NCBI GenBank assembly: GCA_022825825.1 | Contig: JAJDWA010000012.1 | Span: 1 to 64,000, forward strand | Source: Candidatus Poribacteria bacterium | GTDB taxonomy: Bacteria > Poribacteria > WGA-4E > WGA-3G | Reading direction: 5' to 3' | Length of the DNA stretch: 64,000 nt | Shown here: in pieces, positions 9,064-18,082 of the stretch | Layout of the letters: each line of letters starts with the position of its first letter | Position numbering within the stretch: the first letter of the stretch is position 1 | Notes under the pieces: generated by a model | What the model saw: only the letters and a program-made list of their open reading frames with translations | The model's database searches: none | Told to the model about the DNA's origin: nothing | Made by a program: the position numbers and the translations under genes

Positions 9064-11307
9064 ATGTTAAGCGATATTGAGAACATTCTTTCATTGGAAC
9101 TTCTCGCTACTCCTTACCCAATCGCTGTTTCTCCTGATGGTAACCAGCTGGCAGTTGTAACACAAAGTCATTGTAGACAACAAACCATAGGAAAAAAGTC
9201 TGATAAGTTCCTTCCGACAGGTTTACCAAAAGGGTTGGAAGGGAGTGAAATTTGGCTCGTGAATGTTAAGAACGGGGAATCTCAGAATCTCACACCGAAT
9301 TGGGGAACAAGTTTCAGACCAGCGTGGTCGCCTGATGGAAAGAAATTAGCTTTTTATTCCGATAGACATGGAAAAGCACAGTTGTGGGTGTGGGAAGGTG
9401 AAGAAAATGAACCAAGACTTGCGAGTAAGGTCACAATCCAAACATATTATTGGGACGGCCCACCTCTTTGGACCCCAGATGGGGTACGTATCGTTGTTAA
9501 GTTGTCACCTAAAATCGAAATAAATGAGGAAACCGGACCAAATGAAAATGCTGTTTCTGTGAAAGTTTTTACCAATAATATTGCAGATGAATCGTCTGAA
9601 GGCAAAAACAATTCCGAAGGTGAATCTGAGCTATGGTGGCCTCAGGGTGTGGAAAAGTGGTTTTCAGCGGATGTAGGCGTTATAACAGTTACTACCGGAG
9701 AAGTTCGAACCTTAGCACAAGGATTTTATCCAACTGGAATCCGTATTTCACCTGATGGCAAAAATGTGGCTGTCATGAACTTTCGCGGCTTTGTCGGATT
9801 AGAAAACGCTCAGTCGGTATATGGCTTTTATCTTTTCCCTCTGGATAGCGAATTGCCAAGGTTACTTGCCGATTCGCTGAAGTTCCATGGACTCTTGTTT
9901 AGTTGGTCTCCAGATGGCCGTTATATTGCTTATGGGACAGCGGGTTATCCGGGTGCAACTCAGGCAGCAAAAAACGAACTCTTCCTCGTTTCGACATCTG
10001 ATGGTAGTGAGGTGTGCCTCACTCAGGATATTGATACCGATTTAGCGAATAGCACACATCCGCCCTTATGGAGTTCAGATAGTCAACATCTATTCTGTGT
10101 TGCTCGAGGTCATCTCTGGCGAATTGATGTCACTGACAGGACAGTTGAAAAATTAACAGATGGATTTGACCAGAATGTTGTCCGGGTTGTTAGACGAGCT
10201 GAAGCAGATACTATTTGGTCACCAGACAATGCCGAATCGATATGCATTCAGACATTAAATGGAGCAGAACATGGGTTTCATCGCGTCAATCTTAAGACAC
10301 TTGAGGTTACACAATTAGTTGAAGAAAAACGGGTATATAATCCAAATGGTAGAAACATGGATGTTGCTCCTCAAACGGGAGATATTTTCTATACCATTGA
10401 GGACGTAAGTCATCCAGCCGATGTGTGGGTAGCGGATACAAATTTTCTAAACCCGAGACAGCTTACTTACCTAAATATGGACGTTGAAAAAATACCTCTC
10501 GGCACTTCCAAAATCATTACTTGGCAAACTCCCGCTGGAAAACAGTTAAGAGGTGCATTATTATTGCCAGCAGACTATGCTGAAGGACAAAGTTATCCGT
10601 TAATCACACAAGTTTATGGTGGTTCTTTTCTATCGCGCATCGGGAATAATTTTGGCACAGATGGTATTGGTCATAGTTTTCTGCTTACAAAGCAAGGTTA
10701 CGTTGTCTTTCTCCCCGATATGCCGATGGAAACAAATTCTCCCATTAAAGAACTGACAGAGTTGGTCCTTTCAGGCATAGATAAAGTGATTAACATGGGA
10801 ATTGCCGATGCTAAACGCTTAGGGGTGATGGGGCACAGTTATGGAGGTTACTGCGTCAATGCTCTGATTACCCAGACACCACGGTTTGCCGCAGCGGTCG
10901 CAAGTGCTTCTGTTAGCAATCTGATTAGTTTAAGTGGATTATTAACTGAAGATGGCGATAGTCCATGGTTTACTTGGACAGAAAAAAGTCAAGGCAAAAT
11001 GGGCGGTTCCCTTTGGGAGTTTCGCGATCGGTATATTGAAAACTCACCTATCTTTTTTCTTGACAACGTTGAGACGCCCTTATTATTGATTGTTGGAGCA
11101 TTAGACGATGCCGCTGTCCCACAAGCGGGGGAAATGTTCTCTGGGTTACGCAGACTCGGAAAGAAGGCGGTTTTAGTGCGATATGAGGATGAAGGACATG
11201 TGCCACAAAAAGGACGTTATCCAAATGTGGTTGACTATTGGCAGCGGGTGCTTACTTGGTTTGATGAGCATTTTTCAGAATCCTCAGAAAAAGATTGCAA
11301 GTTATAG
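9064..11307 (+). CDS. Prolyl oligopeptidase-family (S9) serine peptidase
   Basis: 747 residues. The first 450 or so contain WD40/TolB-like beta-propeller repeats (SPDGNQLAV, AWSPDGKKLAFYSDR, ISPDGKNVAV, SWSPDGRYIAYG), which gate the active site in this family. The C-terminal alpha/beta-hydrolase domain carries the triad: S592 in GHSYGGY, D681 or D682 in GALDDAAVP, and H712 in EDEGHVP. The layout matches acylaminoacyl-peptidase/DPP-type S9 enzymes. I see no signal peptide (N-terminus MLSDIENILSLELLATPYPI), so it is probably cytoplasmic. AAAAAGGA precedes the ATG. The stop lies directly against a duplicated fragment of the isochorismatase gene. Confidence 0.88.
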   Translation: MLSDIENILSLELLATPYPIAVSPDGNQLAVVTQSHCRQQTIGKKSDKFLPTGLPKGLEGSEIWLVNVKNGESQNLTPNWGTSFRPAWSPDGKKLAFYSDRHGKAQLWVWEGEENEPRLASKVTIQTYYWDGPPLWTPDGVRIVVKLSPKIEINEETGPNENAVSVKVFTNNIADESSEGKNNSEGESELWWPQGVEKWFSADVGVITVTTGEVRTLAQGFYPTGIRISPDGKNVAVMNFRGFVGLENAQSVYGFYLFPLDSELPRLLADSLKFHGLLFSWSPDGRYIAYGTAGYPGATQAAKNELFLVSTSDGSEVCLTQDIDTDLANSTHPPLWSSDSQHLFCVARGHLWRIDVTDRTVEKLTDGFDQNVVRVVRRAEADTIWSPDNAESICIQTLNGAEHGFHRVNLKTLEVTQLVEEKRVYNPNGRNMDVAPQTGDIFYTIEDVSHPADVWVADTNFLNPRQLTYLNMDVEKIPLGTSKIITWQTPAGKQLRGALLLPADYAEGQSYPLITQVYGGSFLSRIGNNFGTDGIGHSFLLTKQGYVVFLPDMPMETNSPIKELTELVLSGIDKVINMGIADAKRLGVMGHSYGGYCVNALITQTPRFAAAVASASVSNLISLSGLLTEDGDSPWFTWTEKSQGKMGGSLWEFRDRYIENSPIFFLDNVETPLLLIVGALDDAAVPQAGEMFSGLRRLGKKAVLVRYEDEGHVPQKGRYPNVVDYWQRVLTWFDEHFSESSEKDCKL

Positions 11308-11309
11308 TC

Positions 11310-11410
11310 TGTTCACAACAGAGATCGCTATTCGGGAAGTGGAGCAGCAGTATGGGTTTAGTGCATCAAATACCGATTTCTTTACGACGGTAGACAGACT
11401 ACCAGAGTAG
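11310..11410 (+). pseudogene. Orphan 3' tail of a second isochorismatase-like gene
   Basis: From CTGTTCACAACAGAGAT onward this stretch aligns with the last 30 codons of the isochorismatase-like gene (8858-8948) at both DNA and protein level. The shared peptide is LFTTEIAIREVEQQYGFSAS, followed by N(T/A)DFF. It differs only at scattered, mostly third-position bases and ends with its own short divergent tail and TAG at 11410. No upstream part of such a gene is present; the S9 gene ends 2 bases before. The best reading is the residue of a duplicated isochorismatase gene replaced or cut by the S9 gene. Confidence 0.75.
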
Positions 11411-11417
11411 TTGCGTA

Positions 11418-11657
11418 TTGACGTTGGAATGGGATGTTTCAGATCGACGTATTTTTAGTATTGCATATCATAAACATGGTGAAGACTATTATGTGGAGGT
11501 TGGGAAACCTGATCCGCGTAACGGAGAACTTGTGATTGCGATACTCGATTCAGTGACCTATCTTGTATGTACACCTAATCGCGGCGTGCTACGAGGTATG
11601 CCGATCTTAGTGGGTGGATCGGAATTGAGAAAGGTCACGGATTTCAGACCGAATTAG
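11418..11657 (+). CDS. Small hypothetical protein
   Basis: 79 codons from a TTG at 11418 (another in-frame TTG at 11424); no ATG and no strong ribosome-binding site. The product (LEWDVSDRRIFSIAYHKHG, then DYYVEVGKPDP and VTYLVCTPNRG) has a soluble alpha/beta look with no membrane segment. I do not recognise the family. It sits between the isochorismatase remnant and the cytochrome/LRR gene. Because its frame runs into the remnant without a clean start, it could also be part of the decayed locus. Confidence 0.45.
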   Translation: MTLEWDVSDRRIFSIAYHKHGEDYYVEVGKPDPRNGELVIAILDSVTYLVCTPNRGVLRGMPILVGGSELRKVTDFRPN

Positions 11658-11700
11658 AAAATTTTTGTAAAACTTAACAGTCAGTAGAGGGAGAAATCAA

Positions 11701-14700
11701 TTGAAGACACAAATAAATATCATAAAAATCAGTTGTCTATTAATGTTTATATTAGTTGGGAGTGTTAATGCACAACAGAATCTGGCACAAGAGGCTTATG
11801 CTATCTTTGAGCAATCCTGCCTGATATGCCATGGGGAAAACGGTTCCTTTCGGGAATCACTCATCATTGAACACACAGCACTTATTGAAGGTGGAGCAGT
11901 TGTGCCCGGTGATCCAGGCGGTTCCGTGTTCTATCAACGACTCATTGAAACAAACCCTGCCAAACGGATGCCGCAAGGACAACCACCGCTTGCCCCCGAA
12001 GCAATTGAGACAATCCATCAATGGATTGCTGCCGGCGCACCCGATTGGGATGCTGTTCCCAGACCAGAGATTTCTTTCATTACCACCGATGCAATGCTTG
12101 CAACGATTGAAAACCACGTCAACTCTCTCCCCGCGCGTGACAAATCGTTTGCACGCTATTTTACGTTAACACATCTCTACAACGCAGGTGAGACGATTGA
12201 GGCATTAAACGCCTATCGGCGCGCCCTCTCAAAACTGGTTAATAGTCTCTCTTGGGGACGCAACGTTGTTAAACCGCAGCCTATTGATGCGGAACAAACC
12301 GTTTTCTATATTGACCTCCGCGATTATGAATGGGATGTGAGAAACGATGCATGGACGCAGATTGAACAAGCGTATCCATACAAAATAGCGTTTGATGCGC
12401 CAACACAAACGCATCTTCTCGAAAAACTAACGACCTTACAGCAAGAGATGAGCTGCGAAGTGCCGTTTGTGCATGTGGATTGGTTTCTTGCCAATGCATC
12501 ACTGCCACCCCTCTACCACGAGATTCTCGCGTTGCCCAAAACAGACCGCGAATTAGAGGCATCACTTGAGGTGTTCGTTGCTGAAAACATCCAAAATGCA
12601 CCGGGCAAACGCGTGTGGCGTGCAGGTTTCAACGATTCCGGTGTTTCACGGCACAATCGCGTTGTTGAGCGGCACATCTCACGGTATGGTGCGTATTGGA
12701 AAAGCTACGACTTTGCGGGGAGCGCAGAGTCGCAGAACATTTTTACGCATCCGCTTGATTTCACACATGACGGTGGTGAGATTATCTTCAATCTACCAAA
12801 TGGGTTGCAGGCATATTATCTTGTAGATGGAGTAGGCAGTCGACTTGAGGTAGCACCGACAGACATCGTCTCCGATCCGGCTGCGAATGATCCTGCTGTG
12901 CGGAACGGGCTTTCGTGTATTGGCTGCCACACGGAAGGGATGAAGACGTTTGAAGACGAGGTGCGTGCTGTTGTTGAAAAAGCTGATAACCCACCTTTTA
13001 ACAAAGAACGTGCATTAGACCTCTATGTCCCAAAATCGGTGATGGACGATCTGGTGGCAGAAGATACGCAACGTTACAAGGCAGCACTTGAAGAAGCTGG
13101 CGGTATATTTGGTGGCATTGAGCCGGTTCAACGTTTGCATGAGGTGTTTCAAGGACCTCTGAGTGCGGCGCACGCTGCAGCTGCGGTTGGATTAGAAACC
13201 GACGTGTTCCTTGCAAAAATAAGTAAAAGTGTGAGTTTACAGAATTTATTAGGAGCACTGGTGATAGAAGGCGGTGCCATCAAACGGGACGCATGGACAT
13301 CAAACTTTCACGATGTGATTTCTGCGTTGAATACGCCTGATAGTGTGCTGCCGCCGGTTGTGGAACGTCCGGAGCGTATTCCGGGTGCTGGTGTCCACAT
13401 TCCAGATCCGAATTTACGTGCAGCAATTGAAGAAGCACTTGATAAAGCTGCTGGTGAAGTGATTACGGTAGAGGATATGGAGACGTTGACAGAACTTAAT
13501 GTAGAAAGACTGGGTATCCAAGATATAACTGGACTTGAATATGCGACAAATCTGGATTTTCTACAAATTCGCCACAATTTGATTACAGACATCAACCCGA
13601 TTGCAGAATTAACTCAGATAACTTGGTTACGGGCAGCAGACAACAAGATTTCGGATATATCACCACTCACTGAATTAACAAACTTATCGTCCCTTTCAAT
13701 ATATGATAATGAAATATCTAATATCTCACCACTTTTAGCATTAACCAATTTAACGTATTTAAATATATTTAATAACCCATTTTCTGATATTTCACCACTT
13801 GCTAATTTAAAAAACCTTAGGACAATAAAGATAAGTGTTGAAGAGGGGGATGACCTAACTCCTATTTCCGAATTAATGAACCTGGAGAATTTTTCTTACT
13901 GGGGGCAGGGCAATCCTATTCCTGATTTGTTTCCATTAACGAAGTTACCAAAACTTCAGCATGTGGATATACGCGGGACCGGACAACCGGATTTGACATC
14001 TTTCGCAAGAGTGGAATCCTTGAAAAGTTTTGAATTTTGGGGGTCAGGTGAAGCTGCTCCCGATCTATCCCATTTATCGGAATTAATAAATTTGAAAGAA
14101 CTATGGGTCATCAATTGTGGTATTACAGATTTAACCTTTTTAGAAAACTTCACAGGTTTGGAACGGTTAAATCTTGACACTAACAACATATCGGATGTGT
14201 CTCCGTTGGCAGCATTAACAAACCTGAAATGGCTAAACTTGACGCGCAATCCGATAACTGACTTCTCACCTTTAGTGGAACTTTCTCAGAATACAAATAT
14301 AATTGCAGGCAGTGTTAATATTCCGGATCGAAACTTACGTGAGGCAATAGCAGAGGAACTTGGAAAAGACAATACTGCAGTTGTTGCAATAACGTTTGAT
14401 GAGATGAAAACGTTAACAACTCTCAACGCAAGTGACATGGATATTAAGGATTTAACAGGGCTTGAGTTTGCGACGAATCTGGAAAGTCTCGAAGTTCGGG
14501 ACAACCAAATTTCTGATTTATCGCCCTTAAAGAATTTGAAGAATCTGGCTTCGCTGAAACTTTTCAATAATCCGATATCTGACCTATCACCACTTGCAGA
14601 AATGAATCAACTTAAAGAATTAACCCTTGCCGATCATTCAAATTTTGATTTAGGAGTTGTTGATCTATCACCACTTGCAGGGTTAAACAACTTAACTTGG

Positions 14701-16770
14701 TTCAGCTGTGGCAATATCAAGATAGTTGACTTAAAACCTTTAGCAGGATTAGTTAATCTGGATGGGATAAGGCTTTCCAGCAATGGTGTCTCTGACTTTT
14801 CACCTTTGGCAGATTTAGTCAATCTGAGAAGTATTCATACTTGGGGCAACCCTGTATCAGATATATCATTTCTTACAAAACTAACAAATTTGGAAGAACT
14901 AAATATTTGTGGCGGGGCTAATATTTCCGATCTTTCATCTCTGTCGGGATTAACAGCTTTGAAAACGCTTTATCTGTTCGATTCAGGTATCTCGGACGTG
15001 TCTGTTTTGGCAGGGTTAACAGGTTTAACAGGATTGGAACTCAGAAACAACAACATCTCTGATGTATCACCGCTTGCGGGGTTAACTAACTTAAAATGGT
15101 TAAATCTTAGAGGAAACGTTATATCTGACTTTTCCGCTTTGGATGAATTAGCAAAATCTACTGATATCTCCCGTGCTTTCAATCCGGGTGCTCCGATTGC
15201 TGGACCGAAAATAGAAGGGCCGTGGTTATGGGTAACAGTGCCGAGAGATAACCTTGACGACCCTGTAGATTTTCTGTCGGAAGCGAGTGGCGGTGCTGTA
15301 ACGGAACAGCATATCGCTACCAATGGAGCAATAGAGGGCAATTCTGTAGGTAATAGTGTATGGGTATCCAGCAAAATATCACCTGAGGAAGACAGTGCGA
15401 ACATCGGACACATGCTGCACGCGCTCAATATAGAAACGCATAGACGTAAGGGGGTCGTCTACGGTACTGTGATTTTGGGTTCCGCGCGAGAACAGGACAC
15501 AACAATGCTTGCAGGAAGTGCTGGGCCTCTCAAAGTTTGGCTCAATGGCGAAGTGGTTTACGAGGCAAGTGCTTGGCATAGAGGTAAAGATTATCAAGAC
15601 TTTTTCCCCGTCACCTTGAAGCAGGGTGCCAATATTTTATTAGTTTCCGTTCAGATGCGCACACATAGCGAGGTTGATGGCTATTTCGGTTTTGAAGAGG
15701 GCACGGAATATACAGTGGTCCCACCAGATGTTCGCTTCACATTTTCTGCAACGGAGACAACCCTTCTTACAGATGATACGTTTACACTCAATCTCAACGC
15801 AGAAAACATCACCGATTTAGCGGGATGGCAAACTGATATTGCGTTTGACCCAAACGTACTTGAAGCAGTTGAAGTTACTGAAGGCGATTTCTTGAAGTCG
15901 AAAGTCGGCACCACCTTCTTCCAAGGTGGCACGATTGATAATACAGCAGGCAAAATCACAGATCTATTTTCGGCGCGGATAGCTGAAAGTGGTGTTAGCG
16001 GCACAGGCACACTGTTGTCAGTAACATTCAAGGCAAAAGCGGGCGGCGAAACACAAGTGACACTGGAAAACTTTGAGTTTAGTTCTATCACAGGTGACAT
16101 TATTCCTGCTGTGCCTCCCAATATTAGCATCACTGTAGGTGAATATCCCCCGTGGGATGTGAATCAAGATGGACGTGTGAGTGTTCTGGACATTGTTCTT
16201 GTAGCGAGCGACTTGGGAGCAGGCGCGCCTGCCAATTTGCGAACGGATGTAAATCGAGATGGGGTTGTTGACGTCCAAGACCTTATCCTTGTGCAAGAAC
16301 ACATGGGTGAATCAACGGACACTGCTGCGTCTCCGATGCTTGCAATAGACAACAAAAAACTCACGCCTACAATGGTCCAAGCATGGATAACGCAAGCACA
16401 AGCTGCAGATGACGGTTCAATTATCTTCCGTCAAGGTATTGAAAATCTTGAGAGGCTATTAGCATCACTGATTCCTGAAAAGACGGTCCTTTTGGCGAAT
16501 TATCCAAATCCGTTCAATCCGGAGACGTGGATTCCATATCACCTTGCGAAACCTGCGGATGTTACTTTGACGATCTATGCTGCAAATGGTGCGGTTGTTC
16601 GGACATTAGCGTTAGGGCATCAGGCTGCAGGTGTTTATCAGAGTCGTACCCGTGCGGCGCATTGGGATGGTAGAAACAGCGTGGGTGAGTCTGTGGCAAG
16701 CGGCGTCTATTTCTATACGTTAACGGCAGGAGATTGGACTGCCACGCGGAAGATGTTGATTTTGAAGTAA
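11701..16770 (+). CDS. Giant secreted protein: cytochrome c motifs, LRR blocks, cohesin, dockerin and C-terminal sorting-type domain
   Basis: 1689 residues from a TTG start behind AGAGGGAG. Domains in order: signal peptide (1-24, ending VNAQQ); a cytochrome c-like part with C40-L-I-C43-H44 and a short helix-rich segment; a long region ending in a second heme motif, C406-I-G-C409-H410; two blocks of SDS22/internalin-type leucine-rich repeats (about 560-870 and 875-1155; consensus LxxLTNLxxLxLxxNxISDxSP); a beta module with WLNGEVVYEA (about 1160-1335); a cohesin-like domain (about 1340-1482, LAGWQTDIAFDPNVLEA); a type-I dockerin with two calcium loops (about 1484-1537, DVNQDGRVSVLDI and DVNRDGVVDVQDL); and a C-terminal domain starting NYPNPFNPETW, like FlgD-type or type IX secretion C-terminal domains. 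The window shows no partner or secretion genes. The TPR gene follows after 46 bases. Confidence 0.85.
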   Translation: MKTQINIIKISCLLMFILVGSVNAQQNLAQEAYAIFEQSCLICHGENGSFRESLIIEHTALIEGGAVVPGDPGGSVFYQRLIETNPAKRMPQGQPPLAPEAIETIHQWIAAGAPDWDAVPRPEISFITTDAMLATIENHVNSLPARDKSFARYFTLTHLYNAGETIEALNAYRRALSKLVNSLSWGRNVVKPQPIDAEQTVFYIDLRDYEWDVRNDAWTQIEQAYPYKIAFDAPTQTHLLEKLTTLQQEMSCEVPFVHVDWFLANASLPPLYHEILALPKTDRELEASLEVFVAENIQNAPGKRVWRAGFNDSGVSRHNRVVERHISRYGAYWKSYDFAGSAESQNIFTHPLDFTHDGGEIIFNLPNGLQAYYLVDGVGSRLEVAPTDIVSDPAANDPAVRNGLSCIGCHTEGMKTFEDEVRAVVEKADNPPFNKERALDLYVPKSVMDDLVAEDTQRYKAALEEAGGIFGGIEPVQRLHEVFQGPLSAAHAAAAVGLETDVFLAKISKSVSLQNLLGALVIEGGAIKRDAWTSNFHDVISALNTPDSVLPPVVERPERIPGAGVHIPDPNLRAAIEEALDKAAGEVITVEDMETLTELNVERLGIQDITGLEYATNLDFLQIRHNLITDINPIAELTQITWLRAADNKISDISPLTELTNLSSLSIYDNEISNISPLLALTNLTYLNIFNNPFSDISPLANLKNLRTIKISVEEGDDLTPISELMNLENFSYWGQGNPIPDLFPLTKLPKLQHVDIRGTGQPDLTSFARVESLKSFEFWGSGEAAPDLSHLSELINLKELWVINCGITDLTFLENFTGLERLNLDTNNISDVSPLAALTNLKWLNLTRNPITDFSPLVELSQNTNIIAGSVNIPDRNLREAIAEELGKDNTAVVAITFDEMKTLTTLNASDMDIKDLTGLEFATNLESLEVRDNQISDLSPLKNLKNLASLKLFNNPISDLSPLAEMNQLKELTLADHSNFDLGVVDLSPLAGLNNLTWFSCGNIKIVDLKPLAGLVNLDGIRLSSNGVSDFSPLADLVNLRSIHTWGNPVSDISFLTKLTNLEELNICGGANISDLSSLSGLTALKTLYLFDSGISDVSVLAGLTGLTGLELRNNNISDVSPLAGLTNLKWLNLRGNVISDFSALDELAKSTDISRAFNPGAPIAGPKIEGPWLWVTVPRDNLDDPVDFLSEASGGAVTEQHIATNGAIEGNSVGNSVWVSSKISPEEDSANIGHMLHALNIETHRRKGVVYGTVILGSAREQDTTMLAGSAGPLKVWLNGEVVYEASAWHRGKDYQDFFPVTLKQGANILLVSVQMRTHSEVDGYFGFEEGTEYTVVPPDVRFTFSATETTLLTDDTFTLNLNAENITDLAGWQTDIAFDPNVLEAVEVTEGDFLKSKVGTTFFQGGTIDNTAGKITDLFSARIAESGVSGTGTLLSVTFKAKAGGETQVTLENFEFSSITGDIIPAVPPNISITVGEYPPWDVNQDGRVSVLDIVLVASDLGAGAPANLRTDVNRDGVVDVQDLILVQEHMGESTDTAASPMLAIDNKKLTPTMVQAWITQAQAADDGSIIFRQGIENLERLLASLIPEKTVLLANYPNPFNPETWIPYHLAKPADVTLTIYAANGAVVRTLALGHQAAGVYQSRTRAAHWDGRNSVGESVASGVYFYTLTAGDWTATRKMLILK

Positions 16771-16816
16771 AATTTGATGGAGAAACCCCAGGCAAATTCC
16801 CAAGTAAACACTTCAA

Positions 16817-18082
16817 ATGTTAAAATACGTTATAATACTCATTCTCTGCACTGTTTTAGGAAATATCGCTTTAGCCAACCGTGCCGACGAATATTACCAA
16901 CGCGGCGTAAAATACTTGGCAGAAGGTCAGTATCAGAAAGCACTTAAAGCGTTTGATGAAACAATCCGTTCAGCGAAAGCAGATACAGATAAAAACTTGT
17001 TTGCTGAGGTTCATTACCAGAAAGCATCCGCTTACCACGTTTTGGAGGAGTTTGAAAAAGCAATATCAGAATATGAAAAAGCCATTGCACATAACCCAAA
17101 CGCCACCGTTTACTATAACGCGCTCGGTATAACACACTCAGAGCTCAAACAATATAAGGCTGCGCTTGACGCTTACAGGAAAGCGTTAACGTTATCACCG
17201 GATAAAGCCCAACCACACTATAATATCGGGTTGGTTTATCTGAAACAGGGGACTTTTCCACTTGCTGTTGATGCGTTTAAACAAGCGATTGCTATTGATG
17301 CAAAATGGGCAGAGGCACATTACGGACTCGCTGAGGCATACCTGAAACAAGGACTTCTTCCCAAAGCAGAAAAATCTTATGCTAAGGCAGTTCTTCTGAA
17401 TCCAAGTGGCATCGGTGCTATTTTAGGTTTAGGGCAGGTATATGCCAAGCAGACACGTTTTGATGATGCGATAACTCAATTTCAAAAAGTGATTGAAATT
17501 CAGCCTGACAACACGGATGCACATTACCAACTCGCTCAGGCATATATCAAACTTGGGCAGAAAGAAAAAGCAGCGTCAACAATGGCATTCTTCAAAATTC
17601 TCCGCCACACCGACCCACTTCTTCAAAAAGCGCAGAAGTGGGTTAAAATTCATCCAGATGATCCGAAAGGTTATAATAATCTCGGTATTTTGTACCTAAC
17701 GCGTAAGCGGTATGACAAAGCGGTAGCAAACTATAAACGCTCCATTTCACTATCTCCATTTTTAGCTGCTGCGCATTACAATTTAGGGCTTGCCTACCAC
17801 AAACAGGGAAACATAAAACTCGCAATTGCGGCATACCAAAAAGCAATCTCTATTGATGCAACACTCGCTATTGCACATAATAATATCGCTGTTTGCTATA
17901 CCGAATTGAAGGCGAATCTTGATAAAGCACTATCCCATGCGAAAACTGCCACAGGCCTTGCACCAAACGAAGCGAATTATTGGGACACACTCGCCACGGT
18001 TTACACGCATCTTGGGTCGGACAGTGAAGCAAAACAAGCCCGCCAAAAGCAGGTTTCCCTTTTATCTAAATCAAAAAAATGA
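16817..18082 (+). CDS. Exported TPR-repeat protein
   Basis: 421 residues with a short signal peptide (about 1-20, ILCTVLGNIALA). The remainder is TPR repeats with the standard 34-residue period, including AEAHYGLAEAYLKQGLLPKA, PHYNIGLVYLKQGTFPLA and AAHYNLGLAYHKQGNIKLA. The repeats are well conserved, so the protein is an intact protein-binding solenoid. Its end overlaps the next start by four bases (ATGA), so it is translationally coupled to the CRTAC1-like gene, and TPR plus ASPIC/UnbV is a familiar gene pairing. It may scaffold the two large secreted neighbours; the partner is not shown by sequence. Confidence 0.88.
   Translation: MLKYVIILILCTVLGNIALANRADEYYQRGVKYLAEGQYQKALKAFDETIRSAKADTDKNLFAEVHYQKASAYHVLEEFEKAISEYEKAIAHNPNATVYYNALGITHSELKQYKAALDAYRKALTLSPDKAQPHYNIGLVYLKQGTFPLAVDAFKQAIAIDAKWAEAHYGLAEAYLKQGLLPKAEKSYAKAVLLNPSGIGAILGLGQVYAKQTRFDDAITQFQKVIEIQPDNTDAHYQLAQAYIKLGQKEKAASTMAFFKILRHTDPLLQKAQKWVKIHPDDPKGYNNLGILYLTRKRYDKAVANYKRSISLSPFLAAAHYNLGLAYHKQGNIKLAIAAYQKAISIDATLAIAHNNIAVCYTELKANLDKALSHAKTATGLAPNEANYWDTLATVYTHLGSDSEAKQARQKQVSLLSKSKK

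Noticed and set aside
14970-15428. Minus-strand frame opposite the LRR region
   Set aside because: A by-product of the repeated LRR codons; other minus-strand frames in the same gene look alike.
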